DNA of 10,668 bases from an uncultured Armatimonadota bacterium (GTDB taxonomy: Bacteria; Armatimonadota; Armatimonadia; Armatimonadales; Armatimonadaceae). Under the pieces are notes generated by a model. It worked only from the letters and a program-made list of their open reading frames with translations, did not search any database and had not been told where the DNA came from. Position numbers and translations under genes: made by a program. The stretch is taken from contig CAIRTT010000090.1 of the NCBI GenBank assembly GCA_903881535.1, positions 1 to 10,668 on the forward strand, in the 5' to 3' direction. Every line of letters begins with the position of its first letter. Positions within the stretch are counted from its first letter, which is position 1. Shown here piece after piece: positions 1 to 6,155 of the stretch.

Positions 1-729
1 GTTGATTTCATCCGGAGAAATGCCCGGTACTGGACCGTAGGCGCCCATGCCGCCCGTGTTTGGCCCTGTGTCCCCCTCACCAATACGTTTATGGTCCTGC
101 GCAAGGAGCATCGGGACTACCGTATCCCCATCGACAAAAGCCATCAGGCTTGCTTCTGGCCCGTTCAGACAGGCTTCAATGACGACTTTGTCGCCGCTTG
201 CTCCAAACTCGCGGTTTACCATGATGCGCGTGATGGCATCATTGGCTTCCTCGAGGCTGGCTGCCACTACGACGCCTTTCCCTGCGGCATCTCCATCTGC
301 TTTGATGACAATCGGAAACGTTGCAGCCGCGAGATAAGCGAGTGCATCCACTGCGGATTCAAAGACATCAAAGGATGCGGTGGGTACACCAGCCTGCTTC
401 ATCAGCTGCTTCGAAAATACCTTTGAACCTTCGAGCTGGGCATTTTCAGCGGTAGGACCGAAGATACGCAACCCTGCCGCTTCAAAGACATCCACGACGC
501 CAAGAATCAAAGGCTTTTCCGGGCCGACAACGGTTAGGTCAATTTGTTGGTGCTGTGCGAACTGGACAAGTCCGGCAATGTCGGTGACCGCTATGTCAAC
601 ATTTTCAGCAACGGCTGCCGTCCCCGCATTACCGGGTGCACAATAAACTTTATGGACATCCTTTGATTGCGCGAGCTTCCAGCAAATGGCATGTTCGCGT
701 CCACCACCACCGATCACGAGGATCTTCAT
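1..729 (-). CDS. purD: Phosphoribosylamine-glycine ligase (GAR synthetase), C-terminal part beyond the window
   Basis: PurD joins phosphoribosylamine and glycine with ATP in the second step of de novo purine synthesis in the cytoplasm. Translating the minus strand from the ATG at 729 gives 243 residues with no stop before the window edge; the full family length is about 420, so the gene is cut by the edge, not broken. The N-terminus MKILVIGGGGREHA is the typical PurD start (glycine-rich N domain). Other family signatures are VVGPEKPL near residue 67, the segment GPTAENAQLEGSK near 91, IVIKADGDAAGKGVVVA near 140 (ATP-grasp glycine-rich loop) and NTGGMGAYGP near 226. A clear GGAGG lies 10 bases before the ATG. 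It is downstream of dnaB in the same direction with a 169-base gap, so it may have its own promoter, though I could not identify one. Identification is secure. Confidence 0.96.
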   Translation of the reverse strand, partial: MKILVIGGGGREHAICWKLAQSKDVHKVYCAPGNAGTAAVAENVDIAVTDIAGLVQFAQHQQIDLTVVGPEKPLILGVVDVFEAAGLRIFGPTAENAQLEGSKVFSKQLMKQAGVPTASFDVFESAVDALAYLAAATFPIVIKADGDAAGKGVVVAASLEEANDAITRIMVNREFGASGDKVVIEACLNGPEASLMAFVDGDTVVPMLLAQDHKRIGEGDTGPNTGGMGAYGPVPGISPDEIN

Positions 730-739
730 ATCGAGACTG

Positions 740-746
740 CCTCCAA
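740..746 (-). promoter_or_regulatory. Ribosome binding site of purD
   Basis: On the minus strand TTGGAGG lies 10 bases before the ATG at 729. This is one of the strongest Shine-Dalgarno matches in the window and fixes the purD start. The remainder of the 730-898 gap shows no clear terminator with a T-run and no promoter that I could defend. Confidence 0.75.
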
Positions 747-898
747 TAAACCGGACGTATCCAGGTCACATAACAACAAAACAGATGCGGCACTTGCAAA
801 CCAGCCGGCACGGTGTCTAACCTGAAAAGAGCATCTTGTAGTGGCAAAAATCCACCAAATTCCAACCAGAAATACAACGCACCCGGAGCACACGCCCA

Positions 899-2299
899 TC
901 ACAACAAACTATCATCCGAGCGCTGTGCCAAGTTCTCAAAGCGGGCAAACTTAGGAATGAATGCCAGTTTCACTGTACCCGTAGGACCATTACGCTGTTT
1001 CGCAATAATAAACTCAGCTTCTTCTGCATCGTTGTAGGCATTATCCGATGCCTTGGCGGCATCCTTCTGGTCATCATCTTCGATGGTGACGGCCTCTTTA
1101 CGGGCATAGTAGGCTGGCCGGTAAATGAAGCCAACGATATCTGCTTCGGACTCGATTGAACCAGACTCACGGAGGTCGGAAAGCATCGGCCGTTTGTCCT
1201 CACGCTGTTCAACACGACGTGAAAGCTGCGAGAGCGCAACGACGGGACAGTCCATTTCTCTTGCAAGATTTTTGAGGCCACGGGCGATTTCAGTGATCTC
1301 GTAGTTGCGGCTTTCCGCATCCTTTGATGAACCACGCATCAGCTGAAGGTAGTCCACAATCACCAGATCAAGGCCATGTTCCGCTTTGAGACGCCTGCAT
1401 TTGGAGCGCATCTCGAGGGCCGACATGTCTGTTGTGTCATCAATGAAGAGGCTACACTTCCAAAGTCTGTCTACTGCTTCCGCGAGGCGCGTCCAGTCAT
1501 CGGCATGCAGGTGTCCTGTTCGGAGGCGGTGTGCATCCACGCGCGCCTCGGAACACATCATTCTCTGCGTAAGCGATTCTTTGCTCATTTCAAGCGAGAA
1601 CACGGCAACAGTCTTACCAAGGAGAGCAGCATTTTGTCCCATCGTAAGGGTTAGCGCGGTCTTCCCCATGGATGGTCTGGCGGCTACGATGATGAGATCA
1701 CCCTTTTGTAGCCCGGATGTCATGTAGTTGAGATCAATGAATCCAGTGTCTACACCGGTCGTAACGTCTTTTGCCGAATAGAGATGTTCGATTTTGTCAA
1801 ATGTTTCTGACAAAAGCGGCTTGAGGGGAGTAAATCCTCCCTGTCGCCTACGCTGTCCAACATCGAGCATCAACTTTTCAGCCTGATCGACCAGAACATC
1901 TACGTTGTCGGGATCCTGATAGGCAAGCCCTGCAATCTGCGAGCTGGTTTCAATGAGCTTTCGCAGGATTGCCTTTTGCTGCACGATTCGGGCGTAGTAA
2001 GTGACATTGGATGTCGTCGGAACGAACTCTCCCAGCTGCATCATGTAGGCAAGACCACCTACAAGTTCCAGGTGATTCCGGCGCTGCAGCTCTTCGGAAA
2101 GCGTGACGATATCGACCGGCTCACCCTTTTCGGAGATTGCCAGCATCGCCTCATAAATTCGGGCATGCGCTTCGCGATAGAAGTCATCCCGAAGCAGCAG
2201 CTCACTGGCACGCTCAATCGCAGCACGTTCGCCGAGCAGCATCGCGCCTAGAACAGCCATTTCGGCTTCGATATTTTGGGGTGGTATTCGTTCCAGCAT
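899..2299 (-). CDS. dnaB: Replicative DNA helicase DnaB
   Basis: DnaB is the hexameric ring helicase that unwinds DNA 5' to 3' ahead of the replisome and recruits primase. The 466-residue product has normal family length. The start MLERIPPQNIEAEMAVLGAM is the classic DnaB N-terminal domain (about residues 1-105), followed by a linker and a RecA-like motor. Visible motifs: Walker A ARPSMGKTA (207-215), catalytic glutamate in SLEM (E237), Walker B LVIVDYLQL (312-320), SQLSRR (357-362), DLRESGSIESEADIV (375-389) and the arginine-finger region KQRNGPTG (434-441). The DnaB loop before the finger (about 400-426) is acidic and looks somewhat longer than usual. No intein is present. The start at 2299 fits the conserved N-terminus, but no Shine-Dalgarno is seen; instead a large hairpin ends 13 bases upstream. 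The gene follows rplI, a common bacterial arrangement. Confidence 0.98.
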   Translation of the reverse strand: MLERIPPQNIEAEMAVLGAMLLGERAAIERASELLLRDDFYREAHARIYEAMLAISEKGEPVDIVTLSEELQRRNHLELVGGLAYMMQLGEFVPTTSNVTYYARIVQQKAILRKLIETSSQIAGLAYQDPDNVDVLVDQAEKLMLDVGQRRRQGGFTPLKPLLSETFDKIEHLYSAKDVTTGVDTGFIDLNYMTSGLQKGDLIIVAARPSMGKTALTLTMGQNAALLGKTVAVFSLEMSKESLTQRMMCSEARVDAHRLRTGHLHADDWTRLAEAVDRLWKCSLFIDDTTDMSALEMRSKCRRLKAEHGLDLVIVDYLQLMRGSSKDAESRNYEITEIARGLKNLAREMDCPVVALSQLSRRVEQREDKRPMLSDLRESGSIESEADIVGFIYRPAYYARKEAVTIEDDDQKDAAKASDNAYNDAEEAEFIIAKQRNGPTGTVKLAFIPKFARFENLAQRSDDSLL

Positions 2300-2312
2300 C
2301 TGTTATAAATCA

Positions 2313-2348
2313 CAAACCCCCGGAGGCATCACTGCCTACGGGGGTTTG
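2313..2348 (-). terminator. Strong hairpin between rplI and dnaB (terminator or attenuator)
   Basis: The arms 2313-2328 and 2333-2348 pair over 16 positions with a single mismatch (G2323 against A2338) around a 4-base loop. The stem contains a run of five G-C pairs flanked by A-T pairs. Read on the minus strand, it lies 18 bases after the rplI stop and is followed by GTGATTTATAACAG and then the dnaB ATG. The T content after the stem is modest (TTTGTGATTT), so as an intrinsic terminator it would be imperfect and partial readthrough is likely. It could equally be a processing site or a translational control element for dnaB, since it sits where a ribosome binding site is expected. Confidence 0.75.
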
Positions 2349-2366
2349 CAGAGGTATTGTCCCCGA

Positions 2367-2813
2367 TTAGGCCTTGTTTACAGAGACCGTAAGTTCGACA
2401 GTGATGTCACGGTGCAGCTTTACAGGCACTGTGAATGTTCCAACAGCCTTGATTGGATCATGGAGGTTGACTTTGCGCTTGTCAACCACAACACCCAGTG
2501 ATGTGTGGATTGCAGTCGCGATGTCAGCCGCTGTGATCGAACCGAAGAGGCGATCTCCACTACCAGCCTTGGCAGTGATTTGAACGGTTTTGCCTTCAAT
2601 AGCAACCTGCGCTGCCTGAGCAGACGTCAACAGGTGTACAGCCTTGCGATCTTCAGCAGCAAGCTTGATTTCGAGCTGACGAAGCGCACCACCAGCAGCC
2701 TCGACTGCCAGCCCACGTGGGAACAGGTAGTTGCGCGCATAGCCATCTGCAACAGCGACGACCTCGTCCTCGCGTCCAACCTTTGCAATATCCTTGTTCA
2801 GAATTACTTTCAT
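2367..2813 (-). CDS. rplI: 50S ribosomal protein L9
   Basis: L9 binds 23S rRNA near the base of the L1 stalk and helps maintain reading frame. The product from the ATG at 2813 has 148 residues, the usual length (149 in E. coli). The start MKVILNKDIAKVGREDEVV and the following VADGYARNYLFPRGLAVEA form the conserved N-terminal rRNA-binding domain; a long connecting helix (about 41-75) leads to the C-terminal domain containing GDRLFGSITAADIA near residue 83. The open frame extends 15 residues upstream to 2858, but that extension overlaps mlaD and is not L9-like; GAGGT lies 6 bases before the 2813 ATG and decides the start. The mlaD stop falls inside this binding site, so rplI is probably translationally coupled to the lipid transport genes, which is unusual company for a ribosomal protein gene. 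Confidence 0.97.
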   Translation of the reverse strand: MKVILNKDIAKVGREDEVVAVADGYARNYLFPRGLAVEAAGGALRQLEIKLAAEDRKAVHLLTSAQAAQVAIEGKTVQITAKAGSGDRLFGSITAADIATAIHTSLGVVVDKRKVNLHDPIKAVGTFTVPVKLHRDITVELTVSVNKA

Positions 2814-2817
2814 CTCG

Positions 2818-4323
2818 TTACCTCTTCCACTGAATGCCAATGACGGGTCCACCGGCACGACCTATCCCGTCGTAGCCAGCAAACAATGCTGTACCTGCAT
2901 TCAGACGTTTCCGCAATCGGGCATCGGCCGTAATCGCAACCGGATTCCAGACATCCAAGCGGAAGTCATACCCACGAAGCGACTGGTCAAGCCCCACACC
3001 CAGTTTCCCAGCAAACAACCCGTACCTAAGTACACTGCTGTCACTACGAATAATGCCCTGTTGAATATCCACCCGATTGCCTTCTGTTGCATCGAATAAT
3101 CCGAGGCGAAGGTAGCTGTCTGGAGCGAATCCAGGCACAACCGCATGGACATCCTGTCGAAGGCGCCCGGACTTTGTACCGTATCGCGCATCGAAGGTCA
3201 AGCCGGGTTCGGCAATCTCAGGGATGTTCATGCCAGGTTTTGCTGATCCTCCGCGGCGCTCGCCCGGTAATCGGATGGATTCAGCTCTTTTGGTGATGTC
3301 TTTTACGGACGCGCTGGTGTCTTTCACATTTGCAATGGTTGTGCGGATGTCATTACCGAGAACGGGATCGTTCACAAGTTTTTCGAGGCCTGCAACGGTC
3401 TCATCAAGCTTTTGGGTGATCTTGACAGTGTTTGCGGTGATGGCTTCCATATTCGCGACAGAGCCCTTAATTCCAGCCGTCATCGTAGGATCAGTCAGGG
3501 TCAGGCGAAGGTCATCCACAAGCTTCGAGATGCTCCGTACCGTCTCATTTGTGGCAGCGACGGAATCCCGTATCGCCGCACGATTATCAGAGACAGTCCC
3601 CTTGAGTTCCTGTGTAAGTCCGACTGCTTCATCGGCGACTTTCTTGCCGCTTTGCGCAGCCCCACGAACATCGCTAAGGAGCCCATTCGTCTGCTTAGTT
3701 AGCTGCGTCAGCTGCAACTCAATTTTCGGCACGAGGCTTGCGGTGGATGCGCTAAGTTCAGCGGCATTTTCCATGATGCGCTCGGCTTGCTTCAGAGCGC
3801 CTGGAAGCTGCTCGGATGCGAGACGCAGGTTATGGACTGTGACCCGGATGTCTTCCTGAAGCTGCTTATCGCTCATCACATTGTCAACTTTGGTCAGAAC
3901 CGAGTCTGCCGTATTGACGATCCCTTCCATGCCCTTGGTATCACGCCCTGTTAGCACGGTATTTTCGTTGATTGGTGCTGTAGCAGTCCCCATCGTCACT
4001 TGGACATACGGAGGCGATCCAATGAGCGGCGTCACGATTTCGAATTGTGTATCGGCAGCAAGGGGAAACTTGTTCTCGACACGAAGTGTCAATCTGGCTT
4101 TGTTTGCTACGAGCTCGATGTTATTGACTGAGCCAATATGAATGCCCGCAAGCCGTATTGCAGAGCCAACCACCAGGCCCTTGGCATCAGAGAAATCGAC
4201 TTTAACATCGGTCGTGGATGCGGCAGACAAGTTGCCTCGGAGGGTTGTAATGGCGTAGGTGACCCCGGCAACGGATGCCAGCACGGTAAAACCCACCAAC
4301 AAGCTCCGCTGACTGTCACGCAT
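2818..4323 (-). CDS. mlaD: MCE-domain lipid transport protein, MlaD-type, with an extra C-terminal beta-rich domain
   Basis: MlaD-type proteins are anchored in the inner membrane and hold lipids in a periplasmic MCE ring attached to the MlaE/MlaF transporter. The 501-residue product begins MRDSQRSLLVGFTVLASVAG: a short cytoplasmic tip and one membrane helix (about 8-25). The MCE domain is at about 38-115 (VKVDFSDAKGLVVGSAIRLA, then GIHIGSV and a hydrophobic strand set ending PPYVQVTMGTA). Residues about 130-345 are helical and repeat-like, rich in A, T, K, V and L, and probably form a long coiled assembly. Residues about 375-501 are rich in aromatic and alternating hydrophobic residues, suggesting beta-strands. 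E. coli MlaD has only about 180 residues, so this is a long-form protein. AGGAGGT 10 bases before the ATG supports the start, which overlaps mlaF by 8 bases. Confidence 0.92.
   Translation of the reverse strand: MRDSQRSLLVGFTVLASVAGVTYAITTLRGNLSAASTTDVKVDFSDAKGLVVGSAIRLAGIHIGSVNNIELVANKARLTLRVENKFPLAADTQFEIVTPLIGSPPYVQVTMGTATAPINENTVLTGRDTKGMEGIVNTADSVLTKVDNVMSDKQLQEDIRVTVHNLRLASEQLPGALKQAERIMENAAELSASTASLVPKIELQLTQLTKQTNGLLSDVRGAAQSGKKVADEAVGLTQELKGTVSDNRAAIRDSVAATNETVRSISKLVDDLRLTLTDPTMTAGIKGSVANMEAITANTVKITQKLDETVAGLEKLVNDPVLGNDIRTTIANVKDTSASVKDITKRAESIRLPGERRGGSAKPGMNIPEIAEPGLTFDARYGTKSGRLRQDVHAVVPGFAPDSYLRLGLFDATEGNRVDIQQGIIRSDSSVLRYGLFAGKLGVGLDQSLRGYDFRLDVWNPVAITADARLRKRLNAGTALFAGYDGIGRAGGPVIGIQWKR
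2820..2826 (-). promoter_or_regulatory. Ribosome binding site that fixes the rplI start
   Basis: The minus strand reads AAGAGGTAACGAG immediately before the rplI ATG. The GAGGT is well spaced (6 bases) for the ATG at 2813 and argues against the upstream in-frame start at 2858. The last base of GAGGT is the first base of the mlaD TAA stop, so a ribosome finishing mlaD would be sitting on this site. Confidence 0.75.
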
Positions 4324-5131
4324 CGCTGCGACTACCTCCTGAATGCATCCGGGTTTGAATCGGTCCCGTCACATCCCCAACCGTAAACTGCCTCACAACC
4401 GGGTCACTGGAATCCCGGAAAGCATCCCGGGAACCATCAAAGTGAACCTTTCCACCGTATAACATAACGACACGGTCTGCAATACGCATCACGGATGCCA
4501 TGTCGTGCGTGACCACGATGCTGGTGACATTTCGGCGTTCGCGGGTTTCGACAATCAGGTGATCGATCGCCGCTGCGGTGACAGGATCGAGCCCCGATGT
4601 CGGTTCGTCGTAGAGGATGACATCCGGCTCCGTTGCAAGCGCACGCGCAAGGCCAACCCGCCGGCGCATCCCACCTGAAAGCTCGGATGGCATCCGGCGT
4701 TCAATCCCAACCAGCCCGACATCGAAGAGCAGATCCGTTACCCGACGTGCGATGGCGACGCGGCTCAAATCTGCGTAGCGGCTACGGAGCGGCCCTTTGC
4801 GAATGCCAAAGACCACATTTTCAAATACAGACATGCTGTCAAACAGTGCCGCATACTGGAAAACAAAGCCCATTCGAGCCCGGATAGAATGCCTCTGAGA
4901 CTCTTTTAGCGCCGTGATGTTAATGTCGTCGATATAGACATCCCCAGCGGTCGGCTCCACCAAAGCGGACATACATTTGAGGAGAGTTGACTTTCCGCAC
5001 CCGGACAAGCCGACGACACAGACCAGCTCTCCTGGATTGATAGTGAGGTTAATGTCCTTTAAGACGCTTAGCGGACCGTGATCGACACCAATACCTTGAA
5101 GCCGGATACTGACGCCTTTCGATGTACTCAA
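4316..5131 (-). CDS. mlaF: ABC transporter ATPase of the MCE/Mla lipid transport system
   Basis: This is the ATPase that powers the MlaE permease. The 271 residues contain every ABC motif: Walker A GLSGCGKST (41-49), Q-loop FQ (91-92), signature LSGGMRRRVGLARAL (151-165), Walker B VILYDEP (171-177), D-loop SGLDP (179-183) and the H-loop histidine in VVTHD (H209). The signature form LSGGM, instead of LSGGQ, is characteristic of the MlaF/Mkl group. The chosen start is TTG at 5131, whose last bases overlap the mlaE TGA (TTGA), giving MSTSKGVSIRLQGI; no good Shine-Dalgarno is visible, which agrees with translational coupling to mlaE. The short C-terminal tail (about 243-271) resembles the extension that many MlaF proteins carry, but I cannot assign it a role. 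Confidence 0.95.
   Translation of the reverse strand: MSTSKGVSIRLQGIGVDHGPLSVLKDINLTINPGELVCVVGLSGCGKSTLLKCMSALVEPTAGDVYIDDINITALKESQRHSIRARMGFVFQYAALFDSMSVFENVVFGIRKGPLRSRYADLSRVAIARRVTDLLFDVGLVGIERRMPSELSGGMRRRVGLARALATEPDVILYDEPTSGLDPVTAAAIDHLIVETRERRNVTSIVVTHDMASVMRIADRVVMLYGGKVHFDGSRDAFRDSSDPVVRQFTVGDVTGPIQTRMHSGGSRSDA
4334..4340 (-). promoter_or_regulatory. Ribosome binding site of mlaD
   Basis: AGGAGGT on the minus strand, 10 bases before the mlaD ATG and inside the end of mlaF. A near-perfect Shine-Dalgarno within an overlapping gene pair suggests that mlaD is translated at a higher rate than mlaF, consistent with six MlaD copies per two MlaF in the known complex. Confidence 0.7.
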
Positions 5132-5988
5132 AGTGCAAGACCGCCATTTGTCGTAAAGGTAATCAAGAGGTCAGCAAGAAAAATCAGCGCAAGGGACAAA
5201 ACGACAGCACGGATTGTACTTGACCCTACCCCCGCCGCACCTCCGGTGGAGTTAAGACCTTCGTTACAGCCGATTACGCCGACGATGCACCCAAAAACCA
5301 TCGCCTTGTACAGGCCCTCAAAAATGTCAGAGCCAGAGTGCTGCAACGCGTTACGGATACTGGTGATGTATTGCTGCGTGGAAACACCATTGGATGATGC
5401 CACCAAGCCACCGGCGGCGACTCCCATGAGATCAGATAGCACTGTCAGCACCGGCAACATCAATGTACAGGCAAGAATCCGCGAACTCGCAAGGTAGCGG
5501 ACGGGAGAAAGGCCCATCACGCGAAGCGCATCGATTTGCTCACTCGCGCGCATCGCACCAAGCTCGGCTGCGATCGAACTCCCAGCCCGAGCGGTCAACA
5601 TGATGCCGGCAATCAGAGGCCCGGTTTCGCGAACAACCGTGATCGCAACAATGCCACCGACGAGCCCGGATGCACCGTAGTTTTTGAGAGACATCACGGT
5701 GTAGTAAGCAAAAACAGCACTGGACAGACCAACAGTCGTGCCAGCAATCGGAAATGTCTGAACCCCGAGTAAAAACCATTGCCTGATGTGGGTAATGAGG
5801 TCGGTTTCGCGAATCCCTGACACCGCTTCCATCAGCACAAGAAAAACATCACCGATGTACCGAATAACAGACAATGGACCACTAATCACGACTTGGCGTG
5901 AAACACGCCCGACACCCTCAAGAACCAAGGTCGTTTCATCTGCAACCTCGGTCATTGTCCGCTTAATACCAGTCGGTCGGGTCGCCAT
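5128..5988 (-). CDS. mlaE: MlaE-type permease of the MCE lipid transport system
   Basis: MlaE is the inner-membrane permease that works with MlaF and MlaD to move phospholipids between the membranes. From ATG 5988 the protein has 286 residues; family members are commonly 250-270. It has several hydrophobic helices (about 70-100, 105-130, 170-198, 225-245, 260-280) and the family's conserved core: VVRETGPLIAGIM (118-130) and the ARAGSSIAAELGAM helix (133-146) with RASEQIDAL after it. The frame is open further upstream to 6198, but that stretch is cysteine- and glycine-rich, unlike the family, and covers the SRP RNA and the dnaX start, so I reject it. ATG 5955 (MTEVADETT) is a realistic alternative; neither has a strong Shine-Dalgarno. 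It is the first gene of the minus-strand operon. Confidence 0.93.
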   Translation of the reverse strand: MATRPTGIKRTMTEVADETTLVLEGVGRVSRQVVISGPLSVIRYIGDVFLVLMEAVSGIRETDLITHIRQWFLLGVQTFPIAGTTVGLSSAVFAYYTVMSLKNYGASGLVGGIVAITVVRETGPLIAGIMLTARAGSSIAAELGAMRASEQIDALRVMGLSPVRYLASSRILACTLMLPVLTVLSDLMGVAAGGLVASSNGVSTQQYITSIRNALQHSGSDIFEGLYKAMVFGCIVGVIGCNEGLNSTGGAAGVGSSTIRAVVLSLALIFLADLLITFTTNGGLAL

Positions 5989-6028
5989 ATTCACTAGCAG
6001 TCTATCCTGACACATCGCCGCGATGTAA

Positions 6029-6056
6029 GTGACAATCGCTCTGTAAGCGGTACAAT
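6029..6056 (+). promoter_or_regulatory. Sigma-70-type promoter for the SRP RNA
   Basis: GTGACA (6029-6034; one change from TTGACA) and TACAAT (6051-6056; one change from TATAAT) are 16 bases apart on the plus strand. The predicted transcription start is around 6062-6064, just before the first strand of the SRP RNA stem at 6069. The position and quality make it the best promoter in the window. It probably also drives dnaX, ybaB and recR by readthrough, since no other promoter is apparent before dnaX. Confidence 0.7.
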
Positions 6057-6059
6057 ACA

Positions 6060-6135
6060 TCACGGCAGCGGGTCGGCTCCGAACCAGGTCAGGGCGGAAG
6101 CAGCAGCCTTTAGGAGCACGGCCCGTGTGTCGGAA
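6060..6135 (+). ncRNA. ffs: Signal recognition particle RNA, small bacterial (4.5S-like) type
   Basis: SRP RNA forms the scaffold with the Ffh protein for co-translational membrane targeting. The sequence ACCAGGTCAGGGCGGAAG (6083-6100) followed by CAGCAGCC (6101-6108) matches domain IV: GGU, the CAGG/AGCA symmetric loop, a short helix, a GGAA tetraloop (6096-6099) and GCC. Outside it GCTCC (6076-6080) pairs with GGAGC (6113-6117), and CGGGTC (6069-6074) pairs with GGCCCG (6120-6125) with one G-U pair, giving a rod of the expected kind. It lies directly upstream of dnaX-ybaB-recR, as scr does in Bacillus. The ends are estimated from the promoter and the pairing; there is no room or sign of an Alu domain, so it is the short type, and quite a short one. 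The apical helix has two base pairs, where three are usual. Confidence 0.88.
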
Positions 6136-6146
6136 ACTTCCCACAC
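6125..6146 (+). other. Small inverted repeat between SRP RNA and dnaX
   Basis: GTGTG (6125-6129) pairs with CACAC (6142-6146), and inside it GGA (6132-6134) pairs with TCC (6139-6141) around an AACT loop, with a two-base bulge. It ends nine bases before the dnaX ATG and has no T-run after it, so it is not a standard terminator. It may mark the 3' processing boundary of the SRP RNA or a leader structure of dnaX. It competes with the outermost SRP stem for some bases, so both cannot form fully at once. Confidence 0.35.
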
Positions 6147-6155
6147 AATAACCGG

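Noticed and set aside
47..646. Several overlapping plus-strand open frames at the left edge
   Set aside because: They are antisense to purD, whose conserved sequence continues without interruption on the minus strand; none shows a family signature.
841..856. Short inverted repeat GTGG...CCAC with a T-run in the dnaB-purD gap, as a dnaB terminator
   Set aside because: The stem is only 4 pairs and the T-run is in the loop, not after the stem, so it would not terminate transcription.
3224..3859. Long open frame of 211 codons on the plus strand inside mlaD
   Set aside because: It is antisense to a well-supported gene, Ser- and Arg-rich with no recognisable domain, and is explained by the codon pattern of the mlaD strand.
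5989..6028. A promoter for mlaE on the minus strand (TTGTCA or TTACAT with TAGACT)
   Set aside because: The spacings are 25 or more and 18 bases respectively, and the boxes with good spacing match poorly. A promoter must exist near here, but I cannot place it.
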